From positions 397,617-461,616 of the forward strand of contig MKVX01000005.1 of the NCBI GenBank assembly GCA_001899255.1: a DNA stretch of 64,000 nucleotides. The letters run 5' to 3'. A program made the translations under genes and the position numbers. Numbering within the stretch: the stretch's first letter is position 1; the number at the start of each line of letters is the position of its first letter. Under the pieces are notes generated by a model that saw only the letters and a list, made by a program, of their open reading frames with translations, ran no database searches and was not told the origin of the DNA. This DNA is from Rhizobiales bacterium 62-47. Its GTDB lineage: Bacteria; Pseudomonadota; Alphaproteobacteria; Rhizobiales; Xanthobacteraceae. Positions 56,679 to 64,000 of this stretch are shown here, piece by piece.

Positions 56679-58121
56679 ATGCTATTTGGAAGACCGGACA
56701 CCTTTGGAAGTCGTCACAGCGCGCGCATCTATCTGGAAGAAGATCACCTGGCAGCAATACATGGACAGCGCCGGGACGCTACAATCCATGTCATCCGGGA
56801 TCCTTTCAGCCTCAAGCAGATCCCCGTTGTCTACTACAACGCCAAGTTCGGAGTGCCGCCGCTTCCAACCGATCAGAACGTTCTTGCTCAATGGCGTACT
56901 AAGGAGCTCCAGGCGGTCACGGAATATCAGCTACGTAACCGCGGCGTTAAACTCGACGGAGCCCAACTCGAGGGATTTTTGCGTGGCGATTGGATCGCCA
57001 TTGTTCCGGCACACGACGACGAAGGGCAAGCGGGGAATCCGGATCAAGGAGTGGTCGTGGGTACCCTGAGGACGGCCCTGTACGCTCACTGCGTGCGAGC
57101 AAACCGGGTGCTGCAAATGGCGAAATTTCGATCAGAGCGAGACAAAAATCCCCGCACACAGATGGATTCAACGTTCCGAGATCAACTAAAGAGTTCGGAG
57201 CTTGCGGAGGTTGAGAGGATATTCAGGGAGGCCAGCGATCTTTATAAATCGCCGGATGTGAGCGACGGCGAGCGCAACGTTGATTCGCGTCATGTCTACG
57301 AAGATGGAACCCGGGTCGGGAAATGGTTCGGCATGACACCGCTTGCAATCCGATCTCAAGCTGCGGCTGAAATTCACTCTTATGAGCAAATCTACGGACC
57401 CTTCAGTTATCAAGCTGTGGCGGACCGGGAGCTGCCGCTCATAGATGCATTGCGACGAGCGCATTTGCGAGCGCTCACTGTGCACCGCATTGCGCGAAAG
57501 GCGGCCAAGCAGGTGGCGAAGGGCAAGCCCGTGAGGCCCGACACCGGGGCGCGGATGGCGTTCGGAGAGGAATTCGATCTGAATCTCTGGGGCTGCTTTA
57601 TCGTGGCGCTCTATGGAGGCATCAACCCGGCCGCGCTGTACGGCGAGTTCGAGTCCTTGACCGATCTCTTCGATCTTGCCGGCTGGTTTGGGTATTTTGC
57701 ACGCGGCGACCATGAAGTCTTGCCGCCCGAAATTGCTGTCACCCTTGTCGACTGCCTCTCATCGAGTCCGAGGTTTGGCGTAACCGAAGCTGATGTTGGG
57801 GATCTCGAAAAGATCTATAGAGAGATCCGATATCTGACCGACCTGCTCGTCGGAGAAGCAGACCTCCGAGGGGCGGCAGAGCAGGCCATTACAACGCGAA
57901 CCTCTGTTAAAGTCAGTCCGCTGTATTACAGCGTCGTCCTCACACCGATGATAAAGAAAAAAGCTGCAAAGCCTGACGGTGCGAAGACGCGACTCGACCC
58001 GCGATTCAAGGTTGGAAAAGGCTATGAAGGCGTCACCCTTTCCGTGGACTACGAGAATCTGCCACAGATGACTAAAGGCGAGAAGCTGTCCGTGTGGCGT
58101 TTCCGCCCGTTGTTATGGTGA
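56679..58121 (+). CDS. Unrecognised 480-residue island protein
   Basis: ATG 56679 has GAGGAAGCG 6 nt upstream; a longer frame from 56628 has no ribosome site. I do not recognise the protein. It is soluble and mixed alpha/beta, with stretches such as LAAIHGQRRDATIHVIRDPF, TVHRIARKAAKQVAKGKPVR and EFDLNLWGCFIVALYGGINP. It has no clear enzyme motif, signal or membrane anchor. Its GC content and codon use are visibly lower than those of the chromosomal genes, consistent with transfer. It is divergent from the relaxase. Confidence 0.7.
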   Translation: MLFGRPDTFGSRHSARIYLEEDHLAAIHGQRRDATIHVIRDPFSLKQIPVVYYNAKFGVPPLPTDQNVLAQWRTKELQAVTEYQLRNRGVKLDGAQLEGFLRGDWIAIVPAHDDEGQAGNPDQGVVVGTLRTALYAHCVRANRVLQMAKFRSERDKNPRTQMDSTFRDQLKSSELAEVERIFREASDLYKSPDVSDGERNVDSRHVYEDGTRVGKWFGMTPLAIRSQAAAEIHSYEQIYGPFSYQAVADRELPLIDALRRAHLRALTVHRIARKAAKQVAKGKPVRPDTGARMAFGEEFDLNLWGCFIVALYGGINPAALYGEFESLTDLFDLAGWFGYFARGDHEVLPPEIAVTLVDCLSSSPRFGVTEADVGDLEKIYREIRYLTDLLVGEADLRGAAEQAITTRTSVKVSPLYYSVVLTPMIKKKAAKPDGAKTRLDPRFKVGKGYEGVTLSVDYENLPQMTKGEKLSVWRFRPLLW

Positions 58122-58240
58122 ACAGCCTCAATTGACGACGATGGGGGCGCCGATGTTCAATTGGTCTGCAACATCGCGCCGGTTAATCGGCCACCCTGCT
58201 CGCACGACAGCACCCACTGCCGTGAAAGCAGGAGATGACC

Positions 58241-58928
58241 ATGACTTTGCAGAGAACTTGCCGGACCATCCGAACGATCGTGCAAACCCGCCTCGCCGAA
58301 ATCAACGACGATCTCGGCGACAAGCCCCTGGTTCAGGCTGCTCGCAATCTCGGGCGGGGGCGCCACCGACGTCGCAGCTGCGATGCTCGCCCGCTATCCG
58401 CATTGCTATCTGGTCAACGCGGATTATTCGAGCCTTCCCCGTATCGAACTGGCCGAATACAGAACGTGCCAGGTCGATAACGTCCCGCTGATCCGCGTGA
58501 GCGAGAAGGCTATGCGCGGACTGATCAAGGGCCGTCGAGCGTACATGACCACATTCCTGGAACACGGCGTGACCTTGGTCGAGGGCGACGGGGAAATGCC
58601 GTTTGCGACGGGACGCGACGTCATCCTTTCGATCGTGAACAATGGTTGGCATATCTTGACGGTCGATGACGCTCGTCACGTTCTCGACGGCCGCGACATC
58701 GCCAACTCCGCGGGCGGCTATCTCACAACGCGCGGCGGCTGGTTGTCTGATGTGGAGAGGGACGCTGACGCAATCGGCATCGCGGGAAGCCTGTTCCCCT
58801 TCTGCGAGCAGGTGATCGCGAGCCGGGCAGCCGTCATCGTGATCTACACGCCCGGGCTGCCGCGGCCGCTGAGGCTCTGGCGTCTCAGCCCGACGTGGAT
58901 CATGCCGCCGCTTCCGCCGGTCGCGTAG
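58241..58928 (+). pseudogene. Unrecognised island gene with a probable frameshift
   Basis: The gene starts at ATG 58241 (GGAG at a good distance) and reads MTLQRTCRTIRTIVQTRLAE, INDDLGDKPLVQAARNLG. In a G-rich run near 58351-58360 the protein-like reading moves to the next frame: GGGATDVAAAMLARYPHCYL, then VNADYSSLPRIELAEYRTCQ to a stop at 58926-58928. The first frame stops early in Arg-rich nonsense. One base changed in the poly-G run would join them to about 228 residues. I do not recognise the family. The part from 58383 (181 residues) could also be a separate gene, but has no ribosome site. Confidence 0.55.
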
Positions 58929-59255
58929 ACTACGCCCGGCTGCAAAATCATCGAACAGGGCGCCCAAACGGGTGTCCTGTTCAATCTAACTGTCAGGTCA
59001 ACTGGCGAGCCGAGGCTTACGCAAAGAGGACCCGCGGCGGCATCGTCAAGCGACTTTGGTGTCGAACCCCGTTTCCGCACGCTACTTAAGTCGGTCGCAC
59101 GTGAGGACTTGATTGATGGCTCCCCTCCGCGCCTACCACTGCACTCTTCTGAGTCCCCTTACCGATTTCGGTATCAATCGAATTCGACGCATTGGATTCA
59201 GTTGGCAGGAGGCAGTCTCGTGAATGGCTGTCTCAGTTGATTGAAGGAATAAGCA
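58929..59255. other. 327-nt gap between unrecognised island genes
   Basis: No supported gene, tRNA or terminator is seen. There is a short imperfect repeat just before the next start (GGAGGCAGTCTCGTGAATGG and GGCTGTCTCAG, 59209-59236), recalling the GGAGGCTGTCTG element before the relaxases. The stretch probably holds the promoter of the following gene. Confidence 0.45.
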
Positions 59256-60470
59256 ATGACAACTTGGTTGGACCGTTTCGTATTGGACGCTGGCCGCGAA
59301 GTGATGGCTGCTCTCGTAGCCAAGGGTCAGGGGCACTTGCCTCACGCGAAGAATCCGCTGCTTGCTATGATGGCGACAGCGAACCAAGCGGCTGTCATCC
59401 GCGCGAACTCTTCAGATGGGGTCGATATCAACACGGAATTTGACGCAACGATCGCGCGCTGGTTCCTTGATCAAAGTGGACACTGCGATCGTCACGTCGT
59501 GGCATTCCAATTCGACTACAAAACCGTCGACTATCTCCTTCAGCAGCAAGTCACGAGAGAAATGGCTTATAAGGCTGGGATGTTCAATACGCGCTATCTT
59601 GGCGTCTACCTGGACTTTGTTGATCAAGCAATGCTGGTGGACGATCAGCTAGAAGTCTCCGCCGTCGCGCTCTTGAACCAATGGAGCGCAGATGGACGGG
59701 GTCTTGCGGCACCACGCGTGTTCATGGTGGTGTCGCCGCCCGGTGAATTTAGCCGCCGAATTCTGACGTGGGTGTGGGGTTCACCCAATGAAGTCATCGC
59801 CACTGATGCCCTACCGCCACTCAGCGGTCCGGCAAATCAGGAACCGGTCAGCGCCGATCTATTGCAAGCAGCGGGGCTGACAGCCTCTGGCCTCGCCAAA
59901 GAACTTGAGCGAATCGTCTGCCTCGCTTGTTGGTATGCAGCCTGCGAGCATGACCTCGGCTTGGCAAACCATCTGCGGAAACTCGATATCAGAGAAGCTG
60001 AGGGGCTCGGAGCCGCTGACGTATTCCTTCCTGAAGGTTGCACGTTCTTCAATGTGTCACGACTGCCTTCGCTTCTCGGACCAAGCTGCGCGGTCAAATC
60101 CGATGAGATGCACAATCGGTTCTATCCTGCGATCCTGATCGATCCATATCACCGTAGCGTCAAGTCAATTGACGTGACGGATGAGCTGGGATCGCTGCAA
60201 GGCGCGATTGGCGGCTCCATTCATTTGGCTGCCGAATTGACCGACGGCGATATTCTGTATGTCGACGAGGAAGGCCTGTTCAAGCACCGGCTGGCCTTCG
60301 AAATCGACGGCCAGAGCTTTCCAGGCCGCGGATTGATCGTCGGGTCACACGGAGATGAATACGACGTTGCGGCCATAAAATGCTGCGTCGAGGACGTCAT
60401 TCGGCGCATCAAATTCAGTGAGCCGGATCCAGCACTGGGTACCAATCGTGTCGTTGCCGTTCCGGCGTGA
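59256..60470 (+). CDS. Unrecognised island protein with a possible DUF3846-like C-terminus
   Basis: A 404-residue protein; ATG 59256 follows AAGGAATAAGCA. Residues 1 to about 280 match nothing I know (start MTTWLDRFVLDAGREVMAAL; a Cys/Trp stretch VCLACWYAACEHD). The last 110 residues (HRSVKSIDVTDELGSLQGAI, LYVDEEGLFKHRLAFEIDG and GRGLIVGSHGDEYD) look like the DUF3846 domain, found in phage and plasmid proteins and suspected to be accessory. Codon use is lower in GC than the chromosome. It lies alone between gaps of 327 and 552 nt. Confidence 0.6.
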   Translation: MTTWLDRFVLDAGREVMAALVAKGQGHLPHAKNPLLAMMATANQAAVIRANSSDGVDINTEFDATIARWFLDQSGHCDRHVVAFQFDYKTVDYLLQQQVTREMAYKAGMFNTRYLGVYLDFVDQAMLVDDQLEVSAVALLNQWSADGRGLAAPRVFMVVSPPGEFSRRILTWVWGSPNEVIATDALPPLSGPANQEPVSADLLQAAGLTASGLAKELERIVCLACWYAACEHDLGLANHLRKLDIREAEGLGAADVFLPEGCTFFNVSRLPSLLGPSCAVKSDEMHNRFYPAILIDPYHRSVKSIDVTDELGSLQGAIGGSIHLAAELTDGDILYVDEEGLFKHRLAFEIDGQSFPGRGLIVGSHGDEYDVAAIKCCVEDVIRRIKFSEPDPALGTNRVVAVPA

Positions 60471-61022
60471 TGTTGCAGCCGTCGCAATTCGCTGTGTCGT
60501 TTCTCCACCCCTTAGGTAGGCACCAGAGACTGCCGGCCCGAACACGTCGCTTGGTGTTGCAGACTTAAATCTCGTCCATGCCGGCGTTGGCCGGCTCTCG
60601 CACGACAACTGAAAGCCGACAGCTCTACTGAGCCGCTCGCCGGGGGCAGTCGGTCCCGCGTGCCGCCTGCGGCGGCGCTATGCTGACGCTCCTGCGGCTG
60701 CCCTGCTAACCGGTCTCGCGGCTGCCGACTGGCCTCCGCTTCGCTGCGGCGCAGACGCCCTTTTTCCTTTTTGCGAACTAAGGGCTCCGCCCTCGCGCGG
60801 GCAAGGGTAAAGTCCCGGCAGTGCCGGGACCGGCCGGCGCGGTCTCCCCGACCTTCCGCGCGGACTACCTTTCGACGAGTCCCATTCCCGACAACCGCTT
60901 GTGCAGGCCGGGTGATCCCCCTCCGCCGCGGCCGCCCTTGCCCTTGCTACCCCGGTCTCGCCGACGGGCAGGGTTGCAGCGCGTGTTGCGCTTGCACCCC
61001 AACCCTTAGAAGGAGATCGCCC
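60471..61022. other. 552-nt non-coding region before the ParB-like gene, with a perfect 9-bp palindrome
   Basis: The stretch is GC-rich and pyrimidine/purine biased, with several runs CCCTTTTTCCTTTTT. At 60812-60830 GTCCCGGCA-G-TGCCGGGAC is a perfect 9-bp inverted repeat. The region may be the regulatory or centromere-like region of the ParB-like gene or a transfer/replication element. No parS of the TGTTTCACGTGAAACA type is seen. It has no supported gene: open frames through it have no family match. Confidence 0.5.
60812..60830. repeat. Perfect palindrome GTCCCGGCA-G-TGCCGGGAC
   Basis: Nine-bp arms around a single G, about 190 nt upstream of the ParB-like start. Its core GTCCCGGC/GCCGGGAC also forms the arms of the hairpin after that gene (63015-63042), so both may be binding sites for one protein or RNA structures. 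Confidence 0.5.
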
Positions 61023-63007
61023 ATGTCTGCCAAGAAGATTCAAACGGCCCTCGCGAGCGGCGCGGAGGTTTTGATTCCGCTCGACAAGCTGAAGAAGTCC
61101 CCCAAAAACGCGCGCAAGACGCTGCATCGCGAAGCGTCCATCGAAGCCTACGCGGCCAGCATCGCCGCGAAAGGCATCCTGCAAAATCTTGTCGTCGAAC
61201 CGGAATTTGATAGCAAGGGGACGGCCACGGGTTTCTATTTCGTGACCATCGGCGAAGGGCGTAGGCTGGCGCAGCTTTTGCGCGTCAAGCGCAAGGAGAT
61301 CAAGAAGACCGAACCGATCCGCTGTGTCATCGACACTGCCAACGATCCGCACGAGATCAGCCTCGACGAAAATATCACGCGGGAGAGCATGCATCCCGCC
61401 GACCAGTTCGAGGCCTTCAAGAAGCTGGCGGACGAACGCGGTTTTGGCGCGGAAGAGATCGCCGCGCGATTCGGCGTGACGCCTCATGTCGTGCGCCAGC
61501 GGCTACGGCTGAGCGCGGTGTCGCCCCGGCTGATAGAGGCCTACCGCAACGGCGAAATGGGATTCGAGCAGTTGGTGGCGTTCGCCCTGATCGACGATCA
61601 CGACCGGCAAGAAGAGATCTATAGTCGGCTGATCTATAGCCGCGATCCCGTCACGATCCGCCGGATGCTGACCGAAACCAACGTCGCCGCCACCGACCGT
61701 CGCGCCATCTTCGTTGGACACGAGGCCTATACCGAAGCGGGCGGCACGATCCTACGCGATCTCTTTACCGAAGATCGCGGTGGCTATTTCGAGGATGCCG
61801 CGCTGCTGGACCGGCTGGCATTGGAGAAGCTGCAATCGGTCGCAGCGACGTTGCAGAAGGACGAGGGCTGGAAATGGGCGGAAGCAAACCTTGATTTTCC
61901 GCACGGTCATGGCTTGCGGCGCGTCTATCCACGCGCGGTCGAGCTTTCGGCAGAGGACCTTGCCGCCTATGAGGCCGTGCAGGCCGAGTTCGACGTCCTG
62001 ACTAAGCAACATGAGAGTTTTGAGGAGCTTCCCGAGGACGTCGATGCCCGGTTCGGTGAACTCGAGGCCAAGATCGAGCGCTTTGAAGCCCTGCGGTACG
62101 CCTACGATGCCGATGACATCGCCTGCGGCGGCGCATTCGTGGTTCTCAACCATGATGGTGAAGTTCGCGTCGAGCGCGGCTTTATCCGTCCCGAGGATGA
62201 CAATCGTCAACAGAACGCGCCAGCCAAGGGCAGCGTGCAAGACGGTGACGATGATGGCACCGCCGCCGATGACGAGACGGAGTCCGAAGGACTTTCGGAC
62301 AGTCTGGTCGCTGACCTCACGGCCTACCGAACCCTTGGCCTTCGTCTGGCGTTGTCAGAGCAACCTGATGTCGCCCTTCTCTCCGTCACCCACGCGCTGC
62401 TGGCGCAGACGTTTTATCAGGGAGCCGAGGCCAATGTCCTCGATCTTCATCCGGGCGCTTTGTTTCTGGGTTCTCATGCGGTCGGCATCGAGAACACCGA
62501 AGCGGGCCGATCGTGGTCCGATCGCCACGCGCGCTGGGCGGCGCAGTTGCCGCGTGATGTTGTCGATCTCTGGGCGTTCGTCGTTGCCTCGACCACGATA
62601 GCCGCATGGCGATCTTCGCGCACTGCGCAGCGTTGACCATCAACGCGGTCAAGTTGCCGCGCGATCTTCGCCCGCGTGCACTGGCAACCGCCGACAAACT
62701 GGCCGAGGCCGTCGCTCTCGATATGACCGGCTATTGGCGACCGACCGTGCGAACCTATCTCGGGCGCGTCACCAAGGCGCGTATCCTCGAAGCGGTGCGA
62801 GAAGCCGTGAGCACTGAGGCGGCGGACCGCATAGCCGACATGAAGAAGCCGGACATGGCGGAGGCCGCCGAGCAGTTGTTGGCTGCGACAGATTGGCTAC
62901 CCGCGCTGATGCGGACGCCACAGGTTGCGCAGCAGGACGTAGCGCAATCAGTGGCGGATGCTGCCACGGATGGACCAGCGAAAGCCTACGCCAACGCGGC
63001 CGAGTGA
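61023..63007 (+). pseudogene. ParB/RepB-like protein gene split by a one-base frameshift
   Basis: The first frame (61023-62636, 537 residues) begins MSAKKIQTALASGAEVLIPL and holds a ParB N-terminal nuclease-like domain (SPKNARKTLHREASIEAYAA, TIGEGRRLAQLL, ENITRESMHPADQ) and helix-turn-helix EEIAARFGVTPHVVRQRLRL. It ends in nonsense (STTIAAWRSSRTAQR). The next frame continues CLDHDSRMAIFAHCAALTIN to 63007, which is the missing C-terminus of plasmid-type ParB-like proteins. Joining them needs one base added near 62585. A separate start at ATG 62606 overlaps the first stop, so a two-protein or coupled arrangement is possible. AAGGAG precedes ATG 61023. Confidence 0.8.
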
Positions 63008-63014
63008 TGAGCAA

Positions 63015-63042
63015 GGCCGGGACCCGTGTTGCGGTCCCGGCC
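63015..63042 (+). terminator. Strong hairpin after the ParB-like gene
   Basis: GGCCGGGACC and GGTCCCGGCC form a perfect 10-bp stem with an 8-nt loop, 8 nt after the stop. It lacks a clear T run (CTCTCGTC follows), so it may end transcription poorly or be a binding site; the core repeats the palindrome upstream of the gene. Confidence 0.55.
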
Positions 63043-63764
63043 CTCTCGTCAGCAAGTACCGAATTTTTGGGCCGCGCGCCTTACGGCGCGCTGCCATCAT
63101 CACGATGCCAGTATCCCGACCGGAAGCATTTGAAATCAAGAAGAAGAGGCGGCGCGGCCCATTCTCGTCCCGCCGCCAAGGGGACCGGTGTCAGATCGAT
63201 ACTGTGCGATCAGTCGCCGTTGCGGTGGGACCAGATCAGTGTTTAGCGTTGTTGCCTTTCGGCGAGGTCGACCATCCGGACGGTCGGAGTCCTCACGCCG
63301 AGATCGCATCGTTGACCGAATTCCGCGAGGTCTTCGACCAGAGGCATCCGAATGTGTGCGCACTGAAATCGAACGCTGTCGGTCCCGATGTCGGATCTTT
63401 ATCGTCGTTGACGCGCCAGCAAGCGTCTTGGCGCCCTCAATAAGGCCGTTTCCTTGGGTCGGTCCGATAACCGCAGCTATTGATGATCTCTGTCAGCCGT
63501 TCACGTGGCGCCTCCTCTGCAACCTCGAACGGACGGATCAGGCCCGAGGGACGGCAGGAGCCTCGATCGCCTTCCCGCAACGGCTTCGCCGACTTTTTTC
63601 CCCTGCCGCGAAGTGGCGGCATTCCTCGCGAGTCAAAAAAGCCGTCTCACGCCGTCCTACGCGCTGCTGCGGGCCTGACGGCTGCGGGCCGATCGCTCCC
63701 CGGGCCAAGGACCGCCATCGAGGCTGCGACGGTCGCGGCCCGACAACAGAACGGAGAGAACACC
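63043..63764. other. 722-nt region without a supported gene
   Basis: No protein family is recognised on either strand. A minus-strand open frame of 61 codons (63437-63622) holds [20 protein letters not shown], which looks protein-like, but it has no clear start or family. Runs of CTTTTTTCCCC and CAAAAAAGCC flank a short GC-rich hairpin-like segment (63590-63660). The 3' end should hold the promoter of the DUF736 gene. Composition is like the region before the ParB-like gene. Confidence 0.45.
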
Positions 63765-63923
63765 ATGGCTACCATCGGAACCTTCACCGCGTCGAACAAC
63801 GGCTTCACGGGCTCGGTCAAGACGCTCACGCTCAACGTCAAAGCAACCTTCGTCGCAGCCGAGAAGGACAACGACAAAGCACCGGACTATCGCATCCGGG
63901 CGGGTGCCACCGATTATGCGTAG
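63765..63923 (+). pseudogene. DUF736 gene, truncated after 52 codons
   Basis: The protein begins [20 protein letters not shown] and continues [20 protein letters not shown] with [12 protein letters not shown], the N-terminal half of DUF736, usually about 100 residues and common in plasmids and integrative elements of Rhizobiales. At the point where the family continues (about GATEFGAAW) the frame ends in TAG, and inverted repeats begin 5 nt later. The truncation is thus probably by an insertion. GGAGAG is just before ATG 63765. Confidence 0.75.
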
Positions 63924-63927
63924 CGCG

Positions 63928-64000
63928 GGATTATGCGGAGTCGTTTGCTGGTAGCCGCGGTTTTCAAGGGCTTTTGCGGCTGTGTCGCTCCGCATAATCC
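63928..64000. mobile_element. Possible insertion element end with 13-bp inverted repeats
   Basis: GGATTATGCGGAG at 63928-63940 and its exact complement CTCCGCATAATCC at 63988-64000 are separated by 47 nt. A partial third copy, GATTATGCG at 63912-63920, lies in the last codons of the truncated DUF736 frame. The arrangement looks like the recombination or transposase sites at the end of an element whose genes are beyond the window. Confidence 0.5.

Larger units (their letters stand above)
50020..64000. mobile_element. Probable integrative/conjugative or mobilisable island at tRNA-Thr (left part)
   Basis: Evidence seen is a large serine recombinase at the tRNA-Thr 3' end, a MobF relaxase-helicase with a deleted paralogue, a ParB-like gene, a DUF736 gene, unrecognised genes of lower GC and AT-richer codon use, several frameshifted genes, and at the right edge a possible insertion element. 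Relaxase, ParB-like and DUF736 genes are typical of conjugative plasmids and integrative elements in Rhizobiales. No type IV secretion genes are in view. The right end is outside the window, so the extent to 64000 is a minimum. Confidence 0.65.

Noticed and set aside
60471..61022. A standard parS centromere before the ParB-like gene
   Set aside because: No TGTTTCACGTGAAACA-like sequence is present; only the GTCCCGGCA palindrome is seen.

Overview
The window is high-GC alphaproteobacterial DNA. Gene content, synteny and short dispersed repeats point to the Nitrobacteraceae (Bradyrhizobium / Rhodopseudomonas / Afipia type); this is inferred from recognised families, not from a database search. 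Positions 1 to about 49,130 look like ordinary chromosome. Positions from about 49,940 to the end look like the left part of an integrated mobile element.

Chromosomal part. 1-2565: end of a HlyD-type adaptor followed by a cellulose-synthase-like glycosyltransferase with a C-terminal PilZ (c-di-GMP) domain. 2738-6683: two tandem glnK-amtB operons on the minus strand, each with a candidate sigma-54 promoter. 7025-15740: mixed genes: a GYF-like membrane protein, a GST and a DUF2239 protein divergently transcribed from a shared repeat-containing region, a MATE exporter, a 2-hydroxychromene-2-carboxylate isomerase-like protein, an SDR, a ketopantoate reductase, and a diheme cytochrome c with a periplasmic sorbosone-type dehydrogenase. 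15974-21121: a DUF2235 membrane hydrolase, then a likely unit of Tat-exported phosphoesterase, cupredoxin, ECF sigma factor and anti-sigma factor. 21206-30603: tRNA-Gly, thioredoxin-TPR protein, Lon-N protein, Trm112-like protein, an unrecognised two-part protein, a Ubi-type hydroxylase, TesB, gamma-glutamyltransferase and an MFS exporter. 30724-37399: rsmB, heparinase-like gene and purH in series, then an SdhAF4-like protein, a nuclease and an L,D-transpeptidase. 37725-48758: acsA, topoisomerase IB, an EVE protein, tsaD-gpsA, and divergently hemC-hemD-mitofilin-like-hemY. 48785-49134: a small exported Cys protein behind a FixK/FNR-type box.

Boundary and island. 49,236-49,839 holds decayed gene ends (a histidine kinase tail and a Ca2+/H+ antiporter head), then tRNA-Thr(CGT). 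A large serine recombinase reads into that tRNA from the other strand, so the tRNA 3' part is the probable attachment site. Beyond it come conjugation-type genes: a complete MobF relaxase-helicase (53809-56466) and, next to it, a second relaxase copy cut down to its two ends (52431-52703), each followed by a related small gene. Then come two unrecognised proteins of lower GC, a frameshifted small gene, a ParB-like gene broken by a one-base shift, and a DUF736 gene cut short close to a pair of 13-bp inverted repeats at the very end of the window. The island therefore carries transfer and partition-like functions but shows several signs of decay. No CRISPR array, rRNA, or recognised defence operon was seen.
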